The position numbers were made by a program, and so were the translations under genes. From Acinetobacter calcoaceticus (GTDB lineage: Bacteria > Pseudomonadota > Gammaproteobacteria > Pseudomonadales > Moraxellaceae): a DNA stretch of 64,000 nt. The number at the start of each line of letters is the position of its first letter. Position 1 is the first letter of the stretch. Positions 1-8,169 of this stretch are shown here, piece after piece. The notes beneath the pieces were generated by a model that saw only the letters and a list, made by a program, of their open reading frames with translations, did no database searches and was not told where the DNA came from. The stretch lies in assembly GCF_004345325.1 (NCBI RefSeq), contig NZ_SLVJ01000004.1, positions 62,001-126,000 of the forward strand, written 5' to 3'.

Positions 1-1144
1 AGTGACCCGCCTGCATAAACCGAGCGAGGGTAAATTGTGGCATGGCGGCGCTATGTCCATCCAAAAGCGTGCGTGCCACCGTCATCGCTGTGACCAGTTG
101 TTCAGGTAGCAGCATATAAGCGATGCGTACTCCCGGAAACAATGACTTGGTAAAGGTACCGATGTAAATGGTTCGTTGATGCGGGTCCAAGCCTTGCACA
201 CAGGCGGTGGGCTTACCGGCATAGTGGAACTCACTGTCATAATCATCTTCGATGATCCAGCTTTGATTTTTTTGCGCCCATTCAATGATGTCGAGGCGCC
301 GATCCAAAGACAAAGTCACGCCAGTGGGATATTGATGCGATGGGGTTAAAAATACTGCTTTGGCAGTCGGGTTGTGTCGAGTTAATTGTTCGACCTGTAG
401 ACCATCTTGATCCAAGGCAATGGGGATGCAGTGTAAGCCTGCGGCATCAAAGGCTTTACGTGCGCCATGATAAATCGGATCTTCGATAAAAATATGCTCT
501 CCGACATCAAGCAACATCTGTGCGCACAAGCTCATCGCCTGCTGTGAACTGGTCAATACCAAGACCCGTTCGGGGGTGGCATGGGCGCCACGTTCTAGAT
601 TGACATAGTTGGCAATGGCTTGGCGCAGGGATGCCACACCTTGCGGATCACTATGCCGCAGATTGCGCTGCGCCTCATCTTTGAGTACTTGTCGTTGTAG
701 TTTTTCCCACAAGGCTAAGGGAAATAATCGCGTCTCAGGGACGCCAGGTGCAAAGGCCTTGGGCTGAGTAAAATCGCGCACCCCACCCTGGCTCAATACC
801 GCTTGTCCACGTTGGCTGAGACTGAGTGGCTGTGGTTGCTGTGCATAGCGACTGCGTTTGGGCAGTCGTTGCACACGTTTTGAGACCACGCTGCCCTGAC
901 CGACATGGCGCTCGATAAAGCCTTCGGCATGCAGTTGGCTATAGGCCATTTCCACAGTATCGCGCGAGACCTGTAACGAGGTTGCCAATCCACGTGATGC
1001 AGGCAATGACATGCCCACCTCTAATACACCATCTAGAATCAACTGGCGGATGGCACGTTGAATACGGGCATAGCGGGGCAATGCGGCATATTTGGGATTG
1101 ATCAGCCACAGTTTGACGGTTTCTAGCTGAGAATTTTTGAACAA
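1..1144 (-). CDS. MocR/PdxR-type regulator (GntR wHTH + aminotransferase fold), partial
   Basis: The reading frame runs without a stop from a TTG at 1144 to the window edge, so about 381 N-terminal residues are present and roughly the last 100 of a ~480-residue family protein are missing. Residues ~15-90 form a GntR winged helix-turn-helix (ending in HVGQGSVVS). The rest is a fold-type I aminotransferase-like domain, with EDPIYHGARK, IIEDDYDSEF and the PLP-lysine motif GTFTKSLFPGVRIAY (Lys ~333). MocR proteins use PLP or an amine ligand to control a neighbouring gene. An in-frame TGA lies four codons before the TTG and no ATG is near, so TTG is the likely start. It is divergent from a BenE-type transporter, its probable target. 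The ligand is unknown. Confidence 0.88.
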   Translation of the reverse strand, partial: MFKNSQLETVKLWLINPKYAALPRYARIQRAIRQLILDGVLEVGMSLPASRGLATSLQVSRDTVEMAYSQLHAEGFIERHVGQGSVVSKRVQRLPKRSRYAQQPQPLSLSQRGQAVLSQGGVRDFTQPKAFAPGVPETRLFPLALWEKLQRQVLKDEAQRNLRHSDPQGVASLRQAIANYVNLERGAHATPERVLVLTSSQQAMSLCAQMLLDVGEHIFIEDPIYHGARKAFDAAGLHCIPIALDQDGLQVEQLTRHNPTAKAVFLTPSHQYPTGVTLSLDRRLDIIEWAQKNQSWIIEDDYDSEFHYAGKPTACVQGLDPHQRTIYIGTFTKSLFPGVRIAYMLLPEQLVTAMTVARTLLDGHSAAMPQFTLARFMQAGH

Positions 1145-1201
1145 ATGGTCTGCTCATCTTTATTGAATTGGCAGGATAATCCAAGCCAATGCAACTTTAC
1201 A

Positions 1202-1236
1202 ATACTGATTTTCGCGATCTATATCCCGATCAGTAT
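1202..1236. promoter_or_regulatory. Inverted repeat between regulator and transporter, candidate MocR operator
   Basis: ATACTGAT at 1202-1209 and its exact reverse complement ATCAGTAT at 1229-1236 are 27 bp apart start to start, in the 108-bp gap between the divergent MocR-type and BenE-type genes. Two half-sites in such a gap fit a dimeric regulator acting on both promoters. That is an inference from position and symmetry only. Confidence 0.45.
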
Positions 1237-1252
1237 GGAGTAAATAGAGACC

Positions 1253-2440
1253 ATGGCATTCTCGACCCGTGTGCATTGCAAAGATTTGATCCACCCCACG
1301 GTGGCCGGGCTGATCTCGGTCATCGTCAATTATGGCGGGACCTTTATCTTGGTGTTCCAAGCCGCCAAAATGGCCGGTTTAACTGCTGAACTTACTGCAT
1401 CGTGGGTGTGGTCAATCTCGATTGGGGTCGGTATCACGGGCATCATCCTAAGTTGGTGGGCACGTGAGCCGATTATTACTGCATGGTCTACGCCTGCGGC
1501 GGCATTCTTGGTGACGGCATTGGTGGCGGTGCCCTATGCTGAAGCAATTGGTGCTTATATCCTGTCGGCGCTGGCCTTTGTCATCTTGGGATGGTCTGGA
1601 TATTTTGAAAAATTGGTGCGCTTAATACCCGCAGGGATCGCAGCAGGTTTATTGGCGGGCATTTTGCTGCAATTCGGCATCGGTGCATTTAGCAGTTTAA
1701 CGGTCGATCCGATGTTGGCCGGTTTGCTGATCATGCTCTATGTATTGTTAAAACGCTTTAGCGCGCGTTATGCCGTGGTCGGGATTTTACTGGTGGGATT
1801 GATGGTGCTGATCTTGCAACAGCGGCTCAACCTTTCTGGATTACAACTCCAGTTTGCGCTCCCGGTTTTGACCATGCCGCAATTTTCCTTGAATGCTCTG
1901 TTAAGTGTGGCCTTGCCGCTATTTCTGATTACGCTCACTGGCCAATATATGCCGGGCATGTTGGTGCTACGGAATGATGGTTTTAAAACCAGCGCCAATC
2001 CGATTTTAATCATCACAGGCTTAGGATCTATGTTGATGGCCCCTTTTGGTTCGCATGCTTTTAATATTGCTGCGATTACCGCTGCGATTTGTACCGGTAA
2101 AGATGCCCATGAAGATCCTGCCAAACGCTGGATTGCAGGCATCGTTGCAGGACTGTTTTATATCTTGGTGGGATTATTTGGCGTGACCTTTGCTGCGATC
2201 TTTATGGCACTGCCTGAAACCTTCATCATGACCTTGGCAGGTTTGGCTTTGCTTGGCACCATTGGCGGCAGTCTGGCCAATGCGATGGCAGATGCTGCTT
2301 CTAGAGAAGCGGCATTGATTACTTTTCTGGCCGCCACGGCCAATATTCAATTGTTGGGAATCGGTGGTGCATTTTGGGGATTGGTCATTGGGCTCGGTGC
2401 CTATGTGGCCTTGAACAGTTCGTGGTTTCGCAAAGCCTAA
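1253..2440 (+). CDS. BenE/YdcO family inner-membrane transporter
   Basis: A 395-residue, strongly hydrophobic protein with about a dozen membrane segments. The opening (residues ~1-60: FSTRVHCKDLIHPTVAGLIS, then TAELTASWVWSISIGVGITG) and WSTPAAAFLVTAL match the benzoate/H+ symporter family BenE and E. coli YdcO. The family imports aromatic acids such as benzoate by proton symport, but no benzoate degradation genes are nearby, so the substrate is open. It starts at an ATG and is divergent from a MocR-type regulator, an arrangement that suggests direct control by it. Length is normal for the family. Confidence 0.85.
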   Translation: MAFSTRVHCKDLIHPTVAGLISVIVNYGGTFILVFQAAKMAGLTAELTASWVWSISIGVGITGIILSWWAREPIITAWSTPAAAFLVTALVAVPYAEAIGAYILSALAFVILGWSGYFEKLVRLIPAGIAAGLLAGILLQFGIGAFSSLTVDPMLAGLLIMLYVLLKRFSARYAVVGILLVGLMVLILQQRLNLSGLQLQFALPVLTMPQFSLNALLSVALPLFLITLTGQYMPGMLVLRNDGFKTSANPILIITGLGSMLMAPFGSHAFNIAAITAAICTGKDAHEDPAKRWIAGIVAGLFYILVGLFGVTFAAIFMALPETFIMTLAGLALLGTIGGSLANAMADAASREAALITFLAATANIQLLGIGGAFWGLVIGLGAYVALNSSWFRKA

Positions 2441-2450
2441 GCCGTTAAAT

Positions 2451-2490
2451 TTGCAATTCCCCAAAAAGGTATATATAATGTATATACATT
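2451..2490 (+). promoter_or_regulatory. Strong sigma70 promoter with a palindromic operator over the -10
   Basis: TTGCAA at 2451-2456, a 17-bp spacer and a perfect TATAAT at 2474-2479 make a near-consensus promoter. The 14-bp perfect palindrome AATGTATATACATT (2477-2490) overlaps the -10 box and the expected transcription start. It sits about 35 bp before a ribbon-helix-helix gene, which is the usual layout for an autorepressed RHH operon. Confidence 0.65.
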
Positions 2491-2525
2491 TTAACATTGC
2501 TGACAATATTGGGGAAAACCAAGTC

Positions 2526-2720
2526 ATGACGGATTTACCCAAGAAAACCAAGCTCAGCAAAAAAGATGGCCAATTATTAATTCGCATTAACAGTGCTGAA
2601 CGCGACGAATTCATCAGCTTATGCGATGAACTGGATACCAGCGCAGCACGTGAATTAAGAAAATTTATTCGCAGCTTTGTGAAAGCTCATAAAGAGGCGA
2701 ATACCGAAACCAAGGAGTGA
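2526..2720 (+). CDS. Small ribbon-helix-helix (CopG/Arc-like) protein
   Basis: A 64-residue protein. After a charged Lys-rich N-terminus, residues ~20-55 read as a beta strand (QLLIRINSAERDEF) followed by two helices (FISLCDELDTSAARELRKFI), the pattern of a ribbon-helix-helix DNA-binding dimer. The frame is open further upstream to 2451, but that part covers the promoter. The ATG at 2526, preceded by GGGGAAAACC, is the better start. It lies 4 bp upstream of a lysine-rich 37-residue gene and behind a palindrome-bearing promoter. It could be an autoregulator, an antitoxin-like protein or a small nucleoid protein. The family call is from pattern reading only. Confidence 0.65.
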   Translation: MTDLPKKTKLSKKDGQLLIRINSAERDEFISLCDELDTSAARELRKFIRSFVKAHKEANTETKE

Positions 2721-2724
2721 CATT

Positions 2725-2838
2725 ATGTCTAAACAAGTTAAATCGTTGAAACAGAAGATCAAAGCACGTCTTGCAAAAATTTCAAAACATGAAGGCAAGA
2801 TCAAGCAATTGAAAAAAGCGCTGAAAAAACAAAAGTAA
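2725..2838 (+). CDS. 37-residue lysine-rich helical peptide
   Basis: An ATG at 2725 follows GGAG within the end of the RHH gene (stop at 2718-2720) and opens a frame of 37 codons ending in TAA. By my count 14 of 37 residues are lysine, and Leu/Ile/Val recur every three to four residues (VKSLKQKIKARLAKISK, IKQLKKALKK), which predicts a basic amphipathic helix or coiled coil. No known family is recognised. The tight coupling to the RHH gene and the terminator just after it mark the two as one transcript. Roles to consider are a nucleic-acid-binding peptide, a membrane-active toxin, or a partner that modifies DNA binding by the RHH protein. Confidence 0.6.
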   Translation: MSKQVKSLKQKIKARLAKISKHEGKIKQLKKALKKQK

Positions 2839-2926
2839 GTGCTGCTGCCCGCATCGGTGATATGCAATTGATCAGCTGACCACGATCCTGATACTCAGGA
2901 CGCTCTGCTGATGATTGATGAACCCA

Positions 2927-2961
2927 AAAGCTGAACCTCAATTTGAGGTTCAGCTTTTTTT
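2927..2961 (+). terminator. Rho-independent terminator of the RHH unit
   Basis: A ~14-bp stem (AAAGCTGAACCTCA / TGAGGTTCAGCTTT) with loop ATT, followed by a run of T, 90 bp after the lysine-rich peptide gene. On the other strand the stem is preceded by A-run, so it may also stop the convergent amine oxidase transcript. Confidence 0.8.
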
Positions 2962-3047
2962 ATACCGCAGTGTTTTTTAAGTCAACATGACCTTGACCCT
3001 ATTGCCAAGACCCAGACCACTCAGATCGTTAAAGCCACCTTTCAAGA

Positions 3048-4421
3048 CTAAGCTTGTATGATGTGCATGGCCGTATCCAGTCCGGAGAGGAATGCCCCAT
3101 GTACCGTCCCAGCATATAGTCGACTGCAATGCTCGCCAGCAAAATACAGCCGATTATCGATGGGTTGGTTGAGCGTTGTCACTCGATGTTCATTGTGCTG
3201 CGGCAATGGAAAGCTAAATGATCCAAAGCTATAGGCATCTTTGCCCCAACGGGTAATGCAGATCTGCGTGGGTTGATCGGGAATTGATGCAAAATTGGCA
3301 ACTAAACTGGCATGAATCCATTCCCAGACTTCGGCATCACTGGCTTGATCAACAAACGTCGATTGCTCGCCACCGAACAGCATCAGATATACTGGCTTTT
3401 GATAAATATTCGACACATCCAGCAGGTTATACCACTGGCCTTGGTACAGATAAAAATCACATTCACTGCCTGCCACGGCGTTTTGTCGAAATGCCAAGGG
3501 CTGTTCAAATTCGAGAAACACCTTATTAAAACTACCAAAGCCAATATTGGCAATCGCATCGGTATGCGCGGCTGGCAATGTCGGTTCAAAGCGGATCCGA
3601 TTTTGTTTTAACACCCCAAGCGGCACACTGACCACTACCTGTGCAGCACGATAGCTTTTTTGGTTTTGGTCGATCAGTTGAATATGATCGAGCGCTAAAT
3701 GGATCTGTTCAATCTCCACCCCTTTGATGATGTCTAAGCCTTCTGCCACGACCTGAATGATCTGATCATAGCCTTGAGGAAAGATCACCTCATCCCCTGC
3801 AAAATAACCTTCATATTGGGCATAGTCTGCCGAGAGTTGTTGCAGTGTGGTGGCAAAGGGGTCTTGTGCCAGACGTTGGAAAAAGGCCATCAACATCGGT
3901 TTGAGTTGAGCTTCAGTCCAGATTTCAGTAGCAGATTCTTTGGCAGGCGATTCTTCGGTGGAAGCGTTTTCAGCGAGCTGCTCTTCAGTGGGATAGGTTA
4001 AGGTCTGTAAGATCTGTTGCACGGCTTCAAAAGCAGAATCAGCATGGGTGGTCGGCAGGCGTTGCTGTATTTTTTCAATGTAGTCTTCAAACAATTGTTG
4101 CTCAGCTTCGGAAAAGACTTGTCCGTTGGCATGGTAAAAAGTGCTGCGCTCAAGATTGTAAACGACAGTTGAGATGTGATGGTGTTGGGTCAGCGCCCAG
4201 ATCGGATTGCCCTCTATGCCATGAATCCACGAGGCTCCCAGATCAAAGCAATGCTCAGCACGTTGATCAGAATGAATCCGCCCTCCAATACGCTGCTGTG
4301 CTTCGAGTAGCAGAACCTGATGACCTGCGGCCTGTAATCGTTTGGCACAACTCAATCCTGCGATACCTGCACCAATAACAACAATCGGATCAGATGAAGG
4401 AGAAACAGAATCTAGATGCAT
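3048..4421 (-). CDS. Flavin-dependent amine oxidase family protein
   Basis: A 457-residue FAD enzyme. Residues ~14-50 hold the dinucleotide-binding motif (VVIGAGIAGLSCAKRLQAAG, then LLLEAQQRIGGRIHS). The C-terminus has the FAD-contact motif NRLYFAGEHCSRLYAGTVHG. Together with SWIHGIEGNPIWAL this fits the monoamine/polyamine oxidase family, which oxidises amines to aldehydes with release of peroxide; the substrate cannot be read from sequence. There is no obvious signal peptide. An acidic, repetitive insertion (residues ~145-167, EENASTEESPAKESATE) looks like a local expansion. It stands alone between a terminator and a LysR gene transcribed the same way. The start is the ATG at 4421. Confidence 0.82.
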   Translation of the reverse strand: MHLDSVSPSSDPIVVIGAGIAGLSCAKRLQAAGHQVLLLEAQQRIGGRIHSDQRAEHCFDLGASWIHGIEGNPIWALTQHHHISTVVYNLERSTFYHANGQVFSEAEQQLFEDYIEKIQQRLPTTHADSAFEAVQQILQTLTYPTEEQLAENASTEESPAKESATEIWTEAQLKPMLMAFFQRLAQDPFATTLQQLSADYAQYEGYFAGDEVIFPQGYDQIIQVVAEGLDIIKGVEIEQIHLALDHIQLIDQNQKSYRAAQVVVSVPLGVLKQNRIRFEPTLPAAHTDAIANIGFGSFNKVFLEFEQPLAFRQNAVAGSECDFYLYQGQWYNLLDVSNIYQKPVYLMLFGGEQSTFVDQASDAEVWEWIHASLVANFASIPDQPTQICITRWGKDAYSFGSFSFPLPQHNEHRVTTLNQPIDNRLYFAGEHCSRLYAGTVHGAFLSGLDTAMHIIQA

Positions 4422-4469
4422 GGGCAGGTCCTTGGGTCAAAGGTGAAGGCGGAATGTTGAAAGCATAGC

Positions 4470-5381
4470 TTAAGCGGGATGAGCTTGTAATTGATTCTGA
4501 CAGATTTCAAAAACAATCTGTCTTAACCATTGATGTTCAGTATCTCCGTTGTAGCGTGGGTGCCACGCTTGGGAGATGGTACTAAATGGGGTTTCAAAAG
4601 GCAGCATTCGGTACTGCATCCCTTCACGCATGGTCGAGGTCAGTAAATTGGGAACTGAAGCAATCAGGTCGGTACTGCGTGCGATAAACAAGGCTTCGGC
4701 AAAGGAATGGGTCACTGCACTAATATGCCGAGAAAGCCCCATTTTCCCCAATTCCACATCGATCGGACCATTCAGTACGCCGCGCCGTGACACGGTGACA
4801 TGTTGCGCTTGGGCAAATGCTACAGCACTCAAGGCTGGATCATCCCCCAGCGGATGTTGTTGGCGAAATACCGCAATAAATTGATCTCGAAGCAAACTTT
4901 GCCGCACAATTTCTGGGCCGAGGTCTTCGATCACCCCGATATCCAGATCGACCCAACCCTCTCTGAGTGCAATCACATCTTGCTTGCCTTGAGCAATAAA
5001 TCGAATGGTTGAGCGTGGGGCGAGTTGGGTGATTTTTTGAATAATCAACGGGCCAAGCAAGGCCACCATGCCATCATCGGCACGGATGGTGAATACACGG
5101 CGCATATGGGCAACATTGAAGTCTTGTTCTTTGGCCAAGAGTTGGCGTGCTTGAGCCACCAACAATCGCACAGGCTCACGCAGTTGCTCCGCCCGTGGGG
5201 TCGGCACCAAGCCACGTCCTGCACGCACAAAAAGCGGATCACCAACCATTTTACGGATGCGATCCAAGGTGCGACTCATCGCAGGTACGCTGAGTTGCAG
5301 GCGTTCCGCCGCCCCCGTCACACTGCCCTCGGCAAGTAAGGCATCTAAGGCGACCAGTAAGTTTAAGTCCATGGATTGCAT
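4470..5381 (-). CDS. LysR-family transcriptional regulator
   Basis: A ~303-residue protein with an N-terminal LysR helix-turn-helix (MDLNLLVALDALLAEGSVTG, then AAERLQLSVPAMSRTLDRIR) and a C-terminal substrate-binding-like domain. The frame can also begin at a TTG (5390) or the next ATG (5372); the ATG at 5381 gives the usual LysR N-terminus, and no ribosome site decides it. It is divergent from the tripartite efflux operon that begins at 5465, with an 83-bp gap, and so is the likely regulator of that pump. The inducer is unknown. Confidence 0.85.
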   Translation of the reverse strand: MQSMDLNLLVALDALLAEGSVTGAAERLQLSVPAMSRTLDRIRKMVGDPLFVRAGRGLVPTPRAEQLREPVRLLVAQARQLLAKEQDFNVAHMRRVFTIRADDGMVALLGPLIIQKITQLAPRSTIRFIAQGKQDVIALREGWVDLDIGVIEDLGPEIVRQSLLRDQFIAVFRQQHPLGDDPALSAVAFAQAQHVTVSRRGVLNGPIDVELGKMGLSRHISAVTHSFAEALFIARSTDLIASVPNLLTSTMREGMQYRMLPFETPFSTISQAWHPRYNGDTEHQWLRQIVFEICQNQLQAHPA

Positions 5382-5464
5382 ATTGTGCAAGTATTCATTA
5401 CCACTTTGTCTATATATGCAAGATTATAATTTCCAGATAATGAAAACAAGTTCTTATTGGAACC

Positions 5465-6973
5465 ATGTTCATGAATTATCTCCGTCATTTAGACGCCAAA
5501 TTTAAACCTCGCTGTACTGAACTTGCTCGCTTTACGCCAACCCTATTGTTGGTGCTGATGTTGAGTGGTCTATCGGGGTGTGCCAGTGATGGCCAACTGA
5601 AATCGTATTCAAAAACACTTGATCTGGCGCAATTGCAGGCAGGTCAAGCATTAAAAATGGGCACCGCTGCAGACCATGCAAGCAAACTTGAATGGTGGCA
5701 GAGCTTTAATGATCCACAACTGAATCAATTGATGGCCATGCTCGGTGAAAATGCGCCGAGTATCCAGATTGCCCAAGCCCGCTTAGATCGTGCCATGTCG
5801 ATGACGGATTTATCCCGCGCAGATCGTCAAATAGATGTCACGGCCACGGGCAGCATGACTGCAGACCGTTATCCAGATCACTATACCTATCCCGATACCT
5901 ATGCCGGTAAAACCGGAAGTTCGGGCAGCATACTGGGCTCGATGCGCTGGCACCTCGATCTTTGGGGAAAATGGAAGGCGCTAGAAGATTCGGCACGCTT
6001 TAATACCCATGCAGCAGGTCTGCAAATGGACGATGCACGCATCATTTTAGAAAGTGCCATCGCCAGTAGCTATGTGCAATGGCATGCCGCAGAGCAGCAA
6101 CTGCAAAACCAACGGCAACAACGCAACATCTTGCAGCGCTTGATCGAGATTGAGCAACAGAAACGTCGTGCTGGTTTAACTGAGCACAGTCGCGTGATTC
6201 AAGTGCAATTGAACTTGACTGCATTGGATGCACAGTTGCCCCTGACCCTGCATCAGATCCAGCGGCAAAAACATGCCATCGCGGCATTGTTGGGTCAAAC
6301 CCCTGCATTTTCAGCGCATTTAACCCCGCCACAACTTAAGTTACAGGCCGATATTGCCAACGTGAGCACACTGCCCTTGGCTTGGGTTGGTCGACGTCCA
6401 GACGTCGCGGCAGGCCGCCAAATGGTGTTGGCGCATGAACGTGCGACCGATGCTGCACGGACCAGTTTTTATCCCGATGTGGATTTGACCGCCATGGTGG
6501 GCTTGCAAAGTTTGGGACTGGATCATTTGTTGAAAGCAGGCAGTCGCAGCATGGTGATTGGTCCTGCGCTGAATTTGCCGCTGTTTGAGCAAAATCGTCT
6601 CCGTGCTCGCCTGAGAGGTGAAATCGCCGACTATGATTTGGCCGTGGCGCAATATAACCAAAGCCTGATCAATGCCATCCAAAACGTGGTTGATGATCTA
6701 GACCAAGTGCAAACCGCCACCCAACAACGACAAATTGTACGCAGTTCACTGCAGCACAGCCAACAACTTCATCGCATTAAAACTCAACTGATACACAAAG
6801 GATTGGCCACGCAACAAGCGGGTCTGACCGCAGAGCTCAATCAAATGGATCGTGCTGCGGCATTGATTCAAGCCGATCAGTCGGTAGCGCTGGCGCAGAT
6901 CGCATTGACCCGTTCCCTTGGGGGGCAATGGGCCTTTTCAAACAACCGTATTAAGGTAAAACAACATGACTGA
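5465..6973 (+). CDS. Outer-membrane efflux lipoprotein (TolC/OprM/NodT type)
   Basis: A 502-residue outer-membrane factor. A hydrophobic segment (residues ~24-38) ends in the lipobox LSGC with Cys39, so the mature protein is a lipoprotein. Two outer-membrane efflux repeats follow, with typical text such as EWWQSFNDPQLNQLMAM, ASSYVQWHAAEQQL and the LAWVGRRPDVAAGRQMVLAH motif at the start of the second repeat. It forms the trimeric exit duct of a tripartite pump. The 3' end overlaps the adaptor gene by 8 bp, so it is first in an operon with the EmrA- and EmrB-like genes. ATGs at 5465 and 5471 are both possible starts. Confidence 0.88.
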   Translation: MFMNYLRHLDAKFKPRCTELARFTPTLLLVLMLSGLSGCASDGQLKSYSKTLDLAQLQAGQALKMGTAADHASKLEWWQSFNDPQLNQLMAMLGENAPSIQIAQARLDRAMSMTDLSRADRQIDVTATGSMTADRYPDHYTYPDTYAGKTGSSGSILGSMRWHLDLWGKWKALEDSARFNTHAAGLQMDDARIILESAIASSYVQWHAAEQQLQNQRQQRNILQRLIEIEQQKRRAGLTEHSRVIQVQLNLTALDAQLPLTLHQIQRQKHAIAALLGQTPAFSAHLTPPQLKLQADIANVSTLPLAWVGRRPDVAAGRQMVLAHERATDAARTSFYPDVDLTAMVGLQSLGLDHLLKAGSRSMVIGPALNLPLFEQNRLRARLRGEIADYDLAVAQYNQSLINAIQNVVDDLDQVQTATQQRQIVRSSLQHSQQLHRIKTQLIHKGLATQQAGLTAELNQMDRAAALIQADQSVALAQIALTRSLGGQWAFSNNRIKVKQHD

Positions 6974-8165
6974 TATCGAAAAAGCCGATGTGGGTACGCC
7001 ACAAACTGCTCGCAAAAATCGTTTAATGATTGCCACCTCGATGATGATGGTGGTGGGTGCTGGCATTGGGGGCTATTACTTTTTTTCAGATCAAAATGTG
7101 CAAGTCACCGATAATGCCTATGTGAATGGCCATGTGGTTGATATTAGCCCACAGATTTCGGGTGCCATTTCCTTGATCAAGGTGGACAACACTGACCGTG
7201 TAGAAGCGGGCGCATTGTTGGTCGATATCGATCAAAGTGATGTACAGATCGAATTGGCTGCAGCACGTGCAGAATTGATGCGTACCCGACGCAATATTGA
7301 AGCCTTATTCACGCAACAAAAACAAGCTGAAAGTAAAATCAATGCTGAACGGGTGCAGTTAAGTACTGCCATTGCGGATCTGAATGCCAGAAAAGGTTTG
7401 GCAGACCAAGACCTAATCACCAAAGAAGAACTGCGCCATGCCGCGGATGCAGTCAAAATCGCCGAGGCCAAAGTTGATACCGCGGTCGCTGCACAGCGTG
7501 AAGTGATGGCGCATATCCAAGGCGCTGATATTGAAAATCACCCAGAAGTCTTGTTGGCCAAAGAGCGGGTCGAAAAAGCCCTACTCAATTTAAAACGCAG
7601 CAGCATCATGGCGCCAGTATCTGGCATGGTGGCACAGCGCACTGTGCAGTTGGGTGAGCATGTCCAAGTGGGACAAAAACTGATGTCGATCATTCCACTC
7701 GATCAAATGTGGATTGATGCCAACTTTAAAGAAACCCAACTCAATGGAATCTGTCCGGGCCAAGCCGCTGAAATTACAGTCGATAGCTATGGGCGTAAAG
7801 TCAAATACAACGGTCAAGTGCAAGACATTATGGTGGGCAGTGGTTCAGCATTTTCAGTATTGCCTGCACAAAATGCCACAGGGAACTGGATTAAGGTGGT
7901 GCAACGTGTGCCTGTTCGGATCAAGCTTGATGCCAAACAGTTGGCGCAATATCCGCTGCGGATCGGCCTCTCTGCTGAAGTCAAAATCAGTACCGCACGT
8001 TGTGCCCCAGCACCGATTGCCAAAACAGCGCCAACCCAATCCGCACCGATTCAACCAGATCAAGCCACCGCATCGACTGCTGTATCTCAAGATCAAAAAC
8101 CGACTACGCCTGTGAGCGCTGTCGTTGTGACCCAGACGGATGGACAGACCATCGAGCGAGGATAG
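6966..8165 (+). CDS. EmrA/HlyD-type membrane-fusion adaptor
   Basis: A 399-residue periplasmic adaptor. A single membrane anchor lies at residues ~19-40, followed by a lipoyl half-motif (VTDNAYVNGHVVDISPQISG), a long alpha-helical hairpin (~85-190, rich in Ala/Glu/Lys) and the second lipoyl/barrel part (IMAPVSGMVAQRTVQLGEHV, then DQMWIDANFKETQL). The family links an inner-membrane MFS pump to the outer-membrane duct. A Pro/Ala/Gln/Thr-rich tail of about 55 residues is longer than in E. coli EmrA and is probably disordered. It overlaps the duct gene by 8 bp and lies 4 bp ahead of the MFS gene. Confidence 0.88.
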   Translation: MTDIEKADVGTPQTARKNRLMIATSMMMVVGAGIGGYYFFSDQNVQVTDNAYVNGHVVDISPQISGAISLIKVDNTDRVEAGALLVDIDQSDVQIELAAARAELMRTRRNIEALFTQQKQAESKINAERVQLSTAIADLNARKGLADQDLITKEELRHAADAVKIAEAKVDTAVAAQREVMAHIQGADIENHPEVLLAKERVEKALLNLKRSSIMAPVSGMVAQRTVQLGEHVQVGQKLMSIIPLDQMWIDANFKETQLNGICPGQAAEITVDSYGRKVKYNGQVQDIMVGSGSAFSVLPAQNATGNWIKVVQRVPVRIKLDAKQLAQYPLRIGLSAEVKISTARCAPAPIAKTAPTQSAPIQPDQATASTAVSQDQKPTTPVSAVVVTQTDGQTIERG

Positions 8166-8169
8166 CACT

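Noticed and set aside
1768-2142. Open frame of 124 residues on the minus strand inside the BenE-type gene
   Set aside because: It lies wholly within a well-supported membrane transporter gene, has no ribosome site and shows no domain pattern; it is a shadow frame.
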